From Cellvibrionales bacterium UBA1969 (GTDB lineage Bacteria > Pseudomonadota > Gammaproteobacteria > Pseudomonadales > UBA7434): a DNA stretch of 9,876 bases. The DNA lies in NCBI GenBank assembly GCA_002339085.1, contig DDDX01000009.1, positions 1 to 9,876 of the forward strand. The letters run 5' to 3'. Each line of letters begins with the position of its first letter. Within the stretch, counting starts at the first letter, position 1. Shown here piece by piece: positions 1 through 7,016 of this stretch. The notes below the pieces were generated by a model that was not told where the DNA came from, made no database searches, and saw only the letters and a list, made by a program, of their open reading frames with translations. A program made the translations under genes and the position numbers.

Positions 1-1
1 G

Positions 2-1447
2 GCCGCAAAAACATGGACCGGTAACTGGTGGGAACACGGTGCAGGCGGTACCGTCTGGGATGCCATGGCTTACGATCCAGAGTTAGACTTACTCTATATT
101 GGCGTAGGCAATGGTGCGCCCCATAATCGCAATATACGCAGCCCCTTTGGCGGTGATAATTTATTTCTCTGCTCGATATTAGCGCTGAAACCCGACACAG
201 GGGAATACGTCTGGCACTACCAAGAAGTGCCCGCTGAAACTTGGGACTATACCGCGACACAGACTATTGTCTTGGCAGATATCGACTGGCATGGCAAAAC
301 AAGAAAGGTCTTGATGCAAGCACCTAAAGCCGGTTTCTTTTATATTCTCGACCGTGAAACGGGCGAACTGTTGTCGGCTGAACCCTATGCTAAAAAAGTC
401 ACGTGGGCTAGCCACTACGATATGGAGACAGGCCGACCCGTAGAAGTTGAAGGTCAAGATTACACCGCAGCACCGGCGATGGTATACCCCGTTGGCCTTG
501 GCGCGCATAATTGGCACCCCATGTCGTATAACCCAGACACGGGTCTGATGTATATTCCCGCCCAGCATATTGGTGGCGAATTAAAGCAAGAAGATAATTA
601 TCAACGCTACCCTAGGCATTGGAATACGGGGGTCGATACCAGTGTTGACATGCACAATGCTGCTCTCAGCCAAACGCTACTCAAAACCTTTGTTGAGGGA
701 TACTTACTCGCATGGGACCCAATTAAGCAACAAGTTGCATGGACGGCCGATCATCAAACCATCGGCAACGGTGGCACATTGTCAACCGCTGGTAATTTAG
801 TATTTCAAGGTACGGTCGACGGTTCATTTAAAGCATTCAACGCCAAAAACGGCGAACAACTGTGGCGGTTCAATACACAAAACGGCATTGTCGGTAGTCC
901 AATCAGCTACCGCGTTGACGATCAGCAATTCATTACTGTACCGGCAGGACGCGGCGGCGGATTAAGCCAAATCATTGGTATTCAACATGAAGTGACTCAT
1001 GTAAATGGTCGCATTCTGGCGTTTACACTGACAGGCAACGAATCGCTGCCTGCTGTAGACAAACTAAGCATTCCAAAACCACCCGCCATGCCCCAAGTGA
1101 GTGATGATATACTAAGCCAAGGTGCTATCACCTATAGTCGATTCTGCTCTCGCTGCCATGGCACCAACGTCGTTAGCGATGGTGCGATACCCGACCTCAG
1201 GCACCTTGAAACCGTCTGGCATGATAATTTCAACGCCGTAGTGCTCGATGGCATGATGGAAGCGGCTGGCATGCCCCGCTTCGATGATGTGTTAGACGAA
1301 CAAAGTGCAGCGGCCATTCAGGCCTTTATTATTGAACAAGCGCATCAAGAGTATCAGCGACGTGAAAATCCGAGTCGCTTTATGGCAGTTAAAAACTGGG
1401 TTTATCAACAATTAGCAGATGGCCTAAAATTCTTAAGCGAACTGTAA
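2..1447 (+). CDS. PQQ-dependent quinohemoprotein alcohol dehydrogenase, C-terminal part (5' end outside window)
   Basis: Periplasmic enzyme that oxidises alcohols to aldehydes using pyrroloquinoline quinone and passes electrons to a fused haem c. The frame is open from base 2, so the gene continues upstream; the ATG at 65 is internal because conserved residues (TWTGNWWEHG, GGTVWDAM) precede it. Of 481 visible residues, about 1-350 are beta-propeller. Asn37 in GVGNG matches the metal-ligand Asn and Asp82 in TWDYTATQ the catalytic base. Two residues after that Asp is Thr, not the extra Asp of lanthanide-type enzymes, so calcium dependence is inferred. After a Pro-rich linker, a cytochrome c domain has CSRCH at 382-386 (bases 1145-1159) and a likely axial Met424 in GMPRF. 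A tail of about 26-30 residues follows the cytochrome. The fusion indicates a quinohemoprotein (type II-like) enzyme. The vicinal Cys pair and signal peptide would lie outside the window. Family assignment is very secure; substrate unknown. Confidence 0.96.
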   Translation, partial: AAKTWTGNWWEHGAGGTVWDAMAYDPELDLLYIGVGNGAPHNRNIRSPFGGDNLFLCSILALKPDTGEYVWHYQEVPAETWDYTATQTIVLADIDWHGKTRKVLMQAPKAGFFYILDRETGELLSAEPYAKKVTWASHYDMETGRPVEVEGQDYTAAPAMVYPVGLGAHNWHPMSYNPDTGLMYIPAQHIGGELKQEDNYQRYPRHWNTGVDTSVDMHNAALSQTLLKTFVEGYLLAWDPIKQQVAWTADHQTIGNGGTLSTAGNLVFQGTVDGSFKAFNAKNGEQLWRFNTQNGIVGSPISYRVDDQQFITVPAGRGGGLSQIIGIQHEVTHVNGRILAFTLTGNESLPAVDKLSIPKPPAMPQVSDDILSQGAITYSRFCSRCHGTNVVSDGAIPDLRHLETVWHDNFNAVVLDGMMEAAGMPRFDDVLDEQSAAAIQAFIIEQAHQEYQRRENPSRFMAVKNWVYQQLADGLKFLSEL

Positions 1448-1480
1448 TGAGTGAACAGTAATGCTTGAACTGTATTTTGC
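1439..1480 (+). repeat. 14-nt-period direct repeat across the dehydrogenase/GST junction
   Basis: Three successive 14-nt units begin at 1439, 1453 and 1467: GAACTGTAATGAGT, GAACAGTAATGCTT and GAACTGTATTTTGC. Units 1 and 2 match at 10 of the first 11 bases; unit 3 keeps the first 8. Unit 1 holds the dehydrogenase stop and unit 2 the GST start, each inside TAATG. ATG 1447-1449 opens a micro-ORF (Met-Ser-Glu-Gln) whose TAA at 1459-1461 overlaps the GST ATG by one base. Unit 3 lies in GST coding sequence where the family consensus (LYFAPTPNG) also constrains it, so its match may be chance. Confidence 0.6.
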
Positions 1481-2177
1481 ACCCACGCCTAATGGCTGGA
1501 AAACAACTATCATGCTTGAAGAGTGTGGCTTAGACTATCAACTAAAATTAGTGAATATTGGTAGCGGCGAACAGTTCAAAGAACCCTTCTTGAGTCTTTC
1601 TCCCAATGCGAGAATTCCTGCCTTAATTGATCGGCAACCGAAAGATGATCACGGTCGAGTTGTACCTGATGTAGAGCTGTTTGAATCGGGCAGTATTTTG
1701 ACCTACCTAGCAGAAAAGACCGGCTTATTTATTGGCAAATCTCGCGCTGACTTCCATCGAGCCAACCAATGGCTGCATTGGCAAATGGCCAACCTAGGAC
1801 CCATCGGCGGCCAAGTAAGTCATTTTATTAATTATGCACCCGACGGCAATGACTACAGCAAACAACGCTATCTGAATGAATACGACCGACTGCTGGCCGT
1901 GATGAATTACCAATTACAAAAAACGCCTTACCTTGGCGGTGAGTATTACAGTATTGCTGACATTGCATGCTTTCCTTGGCTACTACCCTATAAAAATTAT
2001 GGTATACCGCTAACTCAGTTTACTCACCTAAAGGGCTGGTATGACGAATTGAAACAGCGTCCTGCCCTACGCCGTGGTGTCGATGTAGGGAAAGAATGGC
2101 GGCCCGAAAACCCGCCGGATGCCTCAATGCGAAAAGTATTATTTAATCAGAACTCCGACCAATATAAAGACAAATAA
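1461..2177 (+). CDS. Nu-class glutathione S-transferase, YfcG-like
   Basis: Cytosolic thioredoxin-fold glutathione transferase; the best characterised relative, E. coli YfcG, is a glutathione-dependent disulfide-bond oxidoreductase rather than a classical transferase. The N-terminus LYFAPTPNG aligns without gaps to YfcG, keeping Thr9 and Asn11, which contact glutathione there. The thioredoxin-like domain (about 1-90) has the cis-Pro loop (NARIPAL) and the glutamate/serine motif ESGSIL for the glutathione gamma-glutamyl group. The helical domain (about 95-220) has the N-capping motif YSIADIACFPW. At 238 residues it is slightly longer than YfcG (215), with extra length in the N-terminal domain (after PALID) and at the C-terminus. 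The ATG is separated from the dehydrogenase stop by 13 nt, with only a weak GAG-type ribosome site, consistent with translational coupling. Its position suggests work on products of the dehydrogenase, which is inference. The related YghU group is a less likely alternative. Confidence 0.93.
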   Translation: MLELYFAPTPNGWKTTIMLEECGLDYQLKLVNIGSGEQFKEPFLSLSPNARIPALIDRQPKDDHGRVVPDVELFESGSILTYLAEKTGLFIGKSRADFHRANQWLHWQMANLGPIGGQVSHFINYAPDGNDYSKQRYLNEYDRLLAVMNYQLQKTPYLGGEYYSIADIACFPWLLPYKNYGIPLTQFTHLKGWYDELKQRPALRRGVDVGKEWRPENPPDASMRKVLFNQNSDQYKDK

Positions 2178-2188
2178 TGCGAGACTAA
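2177..2188 (+). other. TAATG-linked micro-ORF (Met-Arg-Asp) between GST and isomerase genes
   Basis: The GST stop TAA (2175-2177) shares its last base with an ATG that opens ATG CGA GAC TAA, ending 6 nt before the isomerase ATG at 2195. This mirrors the Met-Ser-Glu-Gln micro-ORF at the preceding junction. It may be a re-initiation stepping stone, since the isomerase start has no good Shine-Dalgarno sequence. Chance occurrence is quite possible. Confidence 0.3.
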
Positions 2189-2194
2189 AACACC

Positions 2195-2809
2195 ATGAGC
2201 AAGTTCTCTATCGAATGCTTTTTTGATTGTTCATCGCCTTGGACTTATATGGGGTTTGAGCGATTATTAAAACTTAAACAACGATATGAATTCGACATCA
2301 TCTGGAAGCCGATTTTAGTCGGCGGTGTTTTTAATGAGGTCAATCAGGACTTGTATGAGGCCAGAGAATCGATGTTTAAAAATGAGCGACGATTAACGGC
2401 GTTTATGAAAGACTTGCAAGACTGGGCACGTTATTGCGAGCTCAGCATAAACTGGCCAGACTTTCATCCGGTTAACAGCGTTAAAGCCATGCGAGGCTGC
2501 ATCGTAGCCTTAGAACATGGCCGCTTAATAGATTTTGCTCGCGGCTGCTTTCAAGCTTATTGGAATCAATTAGAAGATATTTCAAAAGATGACGTACTGG
2601 CCATCATTGCCGTAACGGCCAATATTGATGAGACATTGCTACTAAACAGCATTCAGCAAAAGGAGATAAAAAATCAGTTGCGCGCCAATACCGACGAACT
2701 CATTGCACGCGGCGGCTATGGCTCACCAACATTCTTTATTAATGGTGATGATATGTACTTTGGTAATGACCGCATACCGCTGATAGAGCATGCTTTAAGC
2801 TATGCGTAA
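2195..2809 (+). CDS. 2-hydroxychromene-2-carboxylate isomerase family protein (DsbA fold, kappa-GST-like)
   Basis: Member of the DsbA-like thioredoxin-fold family that includes NahD-type 2-hydroxychromene-2-carboxylate isomerase and kappa-class glutathione transferases. Family members use glutathione; NahD isomerises an intermediate of naphthalene breakdown. At 204 residues it has the usual length. The N-terminal FFDCSSPWTYMG places Ser14 before Pro15, matching the catalytic Ser that replaces the DsbA CxxC. A helical insertion follows, then the cis-Pro loop GSPTFFI (Pro178) and the family signature YFGNDRI near 188-194. The gap after the GST gene is 17 nt, with a poor ribosome site and a TAATG-initiated three-codon micro-ORF (2177-2188). 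The last 10 bases overlap the 3' end of dnaE on the other strand. No naphthalene genes are visible, so the isomerase name marks family rather than proven substrate; a glutathione-linked role beside the GST is inferred. Confidence 0.9.
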   Translation: MSKFSIECFFDCSSPWTYMGFERLLKLKQRYEFDIIWKPILVGGVFNEVNQDLYEARESMFKNERRLTAFMKDLQDWARYCELSINWPDFHPVNSVKAMRGCIVALEHGRLIDFARGCFQAYWNQLEDISKDDVLAIIAVTANIDETLLLNSIQQKEIKNQLRANTDELIARGGYGSPTFFINGDDMYFGNDRIPLIEHALSYA

Positions 2810-5800
2810 GGATTGGCTTCAGGGTAAAGTAAAGAAACTTGTGATTCCCCGCAGAGATCTTTTAACTTCTCAATTAAACCATCACTGGGTACAACTTGCC
2901 AATCGTGGCCCAGTTTGATATCTGTTGAAGCCTCTTCACCGCGATAACGGATCCATAGTGGGCAGTTGCCACGACCACCTAATTGAAAATCTTCACGCAT
3001 GATTGTCTTAACTGAACTTATCAGGTCGGTAGAAAAATCATCGATACTTAATTCAATCAGCAATGCCTGTGCATGGCGCTGACGTGCCTGCGCTAAACCA
3101 TAAACATGACTGGCGCGCATACTGAGACCACCGCTGTAATCATCTTGGCGAATTTCACCTTCAACAAATATGACATTGTCTTTTACCAGCAACTCACGAG
3201 CAGCATTATAAACCTCGGAAAAAAGAGAAACCTCGATTCTTCCTGACTTATCATCAAGAGTAAGAAAAGCCATTGTTTCACCACGTTTATTCTTCATCGT
3301 ACGAAGTGCGATAATCATACCGGCCAAACTTTGCTTGCCTCGACCAGCCTGCATGCTTTTGATCCGCCGCTTAACCATTCGCTTTAGCTCAGGCGCATAA
3401 GCATCGACCGGATGACCCGATAAATATAATCCCAAGGTCTCTTTCTCATACTGTAGTCGCTTCTTAATATTCCATGGTTTGACACGTTTAAAATTGGCAT
3501 ACAAATCCTCAGTATTAGAATCAACCATTTCACCAAACAAATCGACCATGCCAGAATTAGCATTATTAGCACGTTGCTCGGCGGCTTTAATTGCCTCTGG
3601 CAATGCTTCTAACAGCACCCATCGCGACTCTCCTAAGGCATCAAATGCGCCACTTTTCACCAAGGCCTCAAGCGCACGCTTATTAAGTTTACGCGCATCA
3701 GTCCGCGCACAAAAATCAAAAATATCGGTAAAAGGTCCCTCTTTTCGAGCCGTCAAAATACTCTCAACAGGCCCCTCACCCAAGCCTTTAATCGCACCCA
3801 AACCATAGACCACTTGATTTTTCTGATTGACGCTAAATAAATAAAACCCATCATTAACATTAGGCGAAGTAAACTCAACGCCAATGTGCCGACATTCGTC
3901 AATTATAGTAACGATTTTATCGGTATTTTGTAATTCAGAACTCAACACTGCTGCCATGAAAGGCGCTGGAAAATGAGTCTTAAGCCAAGCGGTCTGATAA
4001 GAGACCAAGGCGTAAGCGGCAGAATGCGATTTATTAAAACCGTAACCAGCAAACTTTTCCATCAAATCAAATATATTTTTAGCTAACTCTTCATCGTGAC
4101 CTTTTTTGATTGCCCCCGCTATAAACAGCTTACCTTGCTTGGCCATTTCCTCGGGTTTTTTCTTACCCATAGCGCGACGTAATAAATCCGCCTCACCCAG
4201 CGAATAGCCTGCCATCACCTGGGCAATCTGCATAACTTGTTCTTGATAAAGAATGATGCCGTAAGTCGGCTCTAAAATTGGCTGTAAACATTGATGCTGG
4301 TACTGCGGATGCGGATAGGCAAGCTGTGCCCTACCGTGCTTACGATTAATAAAATCGTCCACCATTCCAGATTGCAAAGGACCTGGTCTAAACAAGGCCA
4401 CTAAGGCAATAATATCTTCAAAGCTACCTGGTAATAAACGTTTAATTAGGTCTTTCATGCCACGCGACTCGAGCTGAAAAACAGCGGTCGTATCAGCGCG
4501 CTTAAGGAGCTGGAAGATCGATGGATCATCAAGCGGGATTTCTGCAATATCAATCGGCGGTTCGCCTAAAGCCTGTCGCTGTCGATTAATTATCGCCAAT
4601 GCCCAATCAATAATCGTCAGCGTTCGTAGGCCTAAGAAATCAAATTTAACTAGACCTGCTTCCTCGACATCATTTTTATCGTACTGGGTAACTAACCCTT
4701 CACCGCTTTCATCACAAAATAATGGCGAGAAATCCGTTAACTTAGACGGCGCAATAACCACACCACCGGCATGCTTACCCACATTACGTGTGGTGCCTTC
4801 AAGCTGAATAGCCATATCCCAAATTTCTTGGGCGTCACCGTCTTGACGCAAAAAATCGCGCAGAGATTCTTCTTGCTCATACGCTTTATCGAGTGTCATC
4901 CCGACTTCAAAGGGAATCATTTTCGATAGTTTATCCGCTAAACCATAAGACTTACCTTGTGCACGAGCAACATCACGCACCACCGCCTTGGCGGCCATAG
5001 TACCAAAGGTGATAATCTGTCCTACTGCTTCTCGCCCATAGGTGTCTGCCACATAGCTAATCACTTGGTCGCGCTTTTCCATGCAAAAATCGACATCAAA
5101 GTCAGGCATCGATACCCGCTCTGGATTTAAAAATCGCTCAAATAAAAGGTCATAGGCGATAGGATCAAGATCGGTGATATCCAAGGCGTAAGCAACCAGT
5201 GAACCCGCACCTGAACCACGACCTGGCCCAACGGGGATGGCATTCTTTTTTGCCCAGCCAATAAAGTCCATTACAATTAGAAAATAGCCAGGAAAACCCA
5301 TCTGTAAAATAGTATCGACTTCAAAATCTAAGCGCTCGCGATAGAGACGCTGATGCTCTAAAAAATCATCGGCACTAGAATCGAATAATTTCTCTAATCT
5401 AGCATCTAAGCCGCGATGCGAAATAGCACGAAAGAACTGTTCTTGGGTCTTCCCATCGGGAATCGGGTACTCGGGTAAGTAATAATTGCCTAACTCGACT
5501 TCGACGTTACAACGGCGTGCGATCGCCTCAGTATTCTCAATAGCCTCAGGTATATCGGCAAAGAGAGCCGACATTTCTTCCGCTGACTTTAGGTACTGCT
5601 GATCGGTATAAATGCGTGGTCTTCTGGGATCATCGAGGGCACGACCTTCATTGATACAAACTCTTACCTCATGCGCCTCAAAATCATCTCGATGCAGAAA
5701 ACAGCAACTATTAGTCGCCACCACGGGGGTATTCGTTTGCTCAGCTAGTTTAACGGCAGCATAAACATATTGATCATCATCAGGGCGTGAGAGCCGCTGT

Positions 5801-6312
5801 AAATCTAAATAAAATCGGTCAACAAAAAGGCCTTTCCACCATTGCAGGCGATCATCAGCAAGTGGTAGTTTATCGTTCAGCAAGGCTTTACCAACGTCAC
5901 CTTCAATGCCACCCGAAAGGGCGATAATGCCCTCAGAATGGTCTTTGATCCAGCTCTGCCGAAGACTGGCACCATGAACCGTTTGGCCTTGCTGGTACGC
6001 TTTGGAGATCAACTTCAGTAAGTTTTTATAGCCAAGCTGATTTTGAGCTAACAGGGTTATCACAAAGGGGCTTTCTAAGGCCTCATCCTGATCGGAAAAC
6101 CAAATGAGATCGGAGCCAAAGATCGGTTTAATGCCCACATTGTGAGCAATCTTTTGAAACTTCACCAAGCCATAGAAATTATTTTTATCAGACAAGGCCA
6201 CAGCCGGCATCTCAAGATCACGTATTCGATTCACCATTGGCTTAATGCCCAGCAAACCATCGACGAGTGAAAACTCGGAATGATTGCGTAAGTGAATAAA
6301 TTGAGTCGACAT
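2800..6312 (-). CDS. dnaE: DNA polymerase III alpha subunit
   Basis: Catalytic subunit of the replicative polymerase. The product from the ATG at 6312 is 1170 residues (E. coli 1160). I prefer this start over the upstream in-frame TTG (6333) because MSTQFIHLRNHSEFSLVDG aligns with the E. coli N-terminus. The PHP domain (about 1-270) has HLRNHSE where active PHP domains have a HxH metal motif; as in E. coli one His is lost, so proofreading is expected from a separate DnaQ. PDFDVDF at 403-409 and Asp558 in KFDFLGLRT match the catalytic aspartates (E. coli 401/403 and 555). The internal clamp-binding motif MVDLF is at 922-926 (QADMF at 920-924 in E. coli). An OB fold lies near 1000-1080, followed by the tau-binding C-terminal region. 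It is the last gene of the lpx cluster. Its tail overlaps the convergent isomerase gene by 10 nt and no accA follows. Confidence 0.98.
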   Translation of the reverse strand: MSTQFIHLRNHSEFSLVDGLLGIKPMVNRIRDLEMPAVALSDKNNFYGLVKFQKIAHNVGIKPIFGSDLIWFSDQDEALESPFVITLLAQNQLGYKNLLKLISKAYQQGQTVHGASLRQSWIKDHSEGIIALSGGIEGDVGKALLNDKLPLADDRLQWWKGLFVDRFYLDLQRLSRPDDDQYVYAAVKLAEQTNTPVVATNSCCFLHRDDFEAHEVRVCINEGRALDDPRRPRIYTDQQYLKSAEEMSALFADIPEAIENTEAIARRCNVEVELGNYYLPEYPIPDGKTQEQFFRAISHRGLDARLEKLFDSSADDFLEHQRLYRERLDFEVDTILQMGFPGYFLIVMDFIGWAKKNAIPVGPGRGSGAGSLVAYALDITDLDPIAYDLLFERFLNPERVSMPDFDVDFCMEKRDQVISYVADTYGREAVGQIITFGTMAAKAVVRDVARAQGKSYGLADKLSKMIPFEVGMTLDKAYEQEESLRDFLRQDGDAQEIWDMAIQLEGTTRNVGKHAGGVVIAPSKLTDFSPLFCDESGEGLVTQYDKNDVEEAGLVKFDFLGLRTLTIIDWALAIINRQRQALGEPPIDIAEIPLDDPSIFQLLKRADTTAVFQLESRGMKDLIKRLLPGSFEDIIALVALFRPGPLQSGMVDDFINRKHGRAQLAYPHPQYQHQCLQPILEPTYGIILYQEQVMQIAQVMAGYSLGEADLLRRAMGKKKPEEMAKQGKLFIAGAIKKGHDEELAKNIFDLMEKFAGYGFNKSHSAAYALVSYQTAWLKTHFPAPFMAAVLSSELQNTDKIVTIIDECRHIGVEFTSPNVNDGFYLFSVNQKNQVVYGLGAIKGLGEGPVESILTARKEGPFTDIFDFCARTDARKLNKRALEALVKSGAFDALGESRWVLLEALPEAIKAAEQRANNANSGMVDLFGEMVDSNTEDLYANFKRVKPWNIKKRLQYEKETLGLYLSGHPVDAYAPELKRMVKRRIKSMQAGRGKQSLAGMIIALRTMKNKRGETMAFLTLDDKSGRIEVSLFSEVYNAARELLVKDNVIFVEGEIRQDDYSGGLSMRASHVYGLAQARQRHAQALLIELSIDDFSTDLISSVKTIMREDFQLGGRGNCPLWIRYRGEEASTDIKLGHDWQVVPSDGLIEKLKDLCGESQVSLLYPEANPYA

Positions 6313-6343
6313 AAGTTGAATGCACACCAGCAATTAAATGATT

Positions 6344-6372
6344 ATTATAATGCAGAAAATGGACTTATTTTA
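6344..6372 (-). promoter_or_regulatory. Possible sigma70-type promoter for dnaE
   Basis: The minus strand has a perfect TATAAT at 6349-6344, 31 nt upstream of the dnaE ATG. With a 17-nt spacer the -35 position (6372-6367) reads TAAAAT, a poor match to TTGACA, and there is no extended -10 TG. The region is AT-rich, so a chance hexamer is possible. Support comes from its position directly downstream of a terminator-like hairpin. Confidence 0.35.
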
Positions 6373-6386
6373 TCACGCTAAGTCCA
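6356..6386 (-). terminator. Terminator-like hairpin over the rnhB stop codon
   Basis: Perfect 8-bp inverted repeat TGGACTTA/TAAGTCCA (6360-6367 and 6379-6386) with an 11-nt loop that contains the rnhB TGA (6373-6375). On the minus strand it is followed at once by TTTT (6359-6356) and then C. The stem has only 3 G-C pairs and the U-tract is short, so a leaky terminator, an attenuator or an mRNA-stabilising stem between rnhB and dnaE is more likely than a full stop. Confidence 0.4.
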
Positions 6387-6984
6387 AAACCGCCTTAACA
6401 GGCGCAAAGGTTTTTCGATGCTGATCCGTCGCGCCATAACGCGCTAGAGCAGCCTTATGGGAAGACGTAGGGTAGCCCTTGTGCTGATTAAAGCCATACT
6501 CAGGGTAAACATTGGCCAAATCTGACATATCGCGGTCTCGGGTGACTTTAGCGATGATTGAGGCAGCACTGATACAACTCATTCGTTGATCACCCTTAAC
6601 GACTGCCTGACCGCTGTAATCCCACTTTGGCAGGCGGTTCCCATCAACGACCACAAACTTTGGTCTAATAGCTAAAGCATCAACTGCTCGATGCATGGCC
6701 AGCATTGACGCCCAAAGAATATTTAACTGATCAATTTCTGTGACATTCGCCCGACCAGTGGCAACAGCCAGCGCCTGCTGACAAATTTGATCAAATAAAG
6801 CCTCACGCTTTTTCTCGGTTAATTTCTTCGAATCGGCTAAGCCCGCAATAGGCCGTAACGGGTCTAATATCACCGCCGCCGCTACAACGTCACCGGCTAA
6901 CGGGCCACGCCCAGCCTCATCGACCCCTGCCAATAAATGCCCCATGTAAGGTATATCAGGCGATCCTAAATCTTTCTTAATCAC
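6373..6984 (-). CDS. rnhB: Ribonuclease HII
   Basis: Cleaves RNA of RNA/DNA hybrids and starts removal of misincorporated ribonucleotides. All four acidic active-site residues can be placed: Asp-Glu in AGVDEAGRG, Asp in VVVDGN and Asp in VVKGDQR, matching E. coli D16, E17, D108 and D126. GLADSKKL and QHKGYPT are also typical. The start is uncertain. The frame extends to a TTG at 6990, but GAGAG at 6992-6996 lies 7 nt from a GTG at 6984, which I chose; it gives 203 residues. An ATG at 6945 begins seven residues before VDEAGRG (E. coli has 15 residues before it) and lacks a ribosome site. The lpxB stop lies about 30 nt upstream, as expected for an operon. Its stop codon sits in a hairpin before dnaE. 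Confidence 0.97.
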   Translation of the reverse strand: MIKKDLGSPDIPYMGHLLAGVDEAGRGPLAGDVVAAAVILDPLRPIAGLADSKKLTEKKREALFDQICQQALAVATGRANVTEIDQLNILWASMLAMHRAVDALAIRPKFVVVDGNRLPKWDYSGQAVVKGDQRMSCISAASIIAKVTRDRDMSDLANVYPEYGFNQHKGYPTSSHKAALARYGATDQHRKTFAPVKAVLDLA

Positions 6985-6991
6985 GAGCAAA

Positions 6992-6996
6992 CTCTC
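6992..6996 (-). promoter_or_regulatory. Ribosome binding site deciding the rnhB start
   Basis: GAGAG on the minus strand is 7 nt from the GTG at 6984 but only 1 nt from the TTG at 6990, favouring GTG. Part of it can pair with CTCT at 7005-7002 across a 6-nt loop, which could lower initiation. Confidence 0.4.
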
Positions 6997-7016
6997 AAGT
7001 CAGAGGGTAAAAAGAG

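Noticed and set aside
179..568. 129-residue open frame on the minus strand inside the dehydrogenase
   Set aside because: It lies antisense to strongly conserved PQQ-dehydrogenase coding sequence, its translation shows no recognisable family features and it has no convincing ribosome site.
2775..2870. Intrinsic terminator for either convergent transcript
   Set aside because: I looked for a GC-rich hairpin with a T-run on both strands around the overlap and saw only short palindromes such as AGCATGCT without a T-tract.
3479..3808. 109-residue plus-strand open frame inside dnaE
   Set aside because: Antisense shadow of conserved dnaE sequence; its low-complexity Ser/Ala/Lys-rich translation reflects dnaE codon content.
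6313..6333. TTG start seven codons upstream of the dnaE ATG
   Set aside because: The added residues do not resemble DnaE N-termini, and the ATG at 6312 gives the expected MSxxFxHLRxHS beginning.
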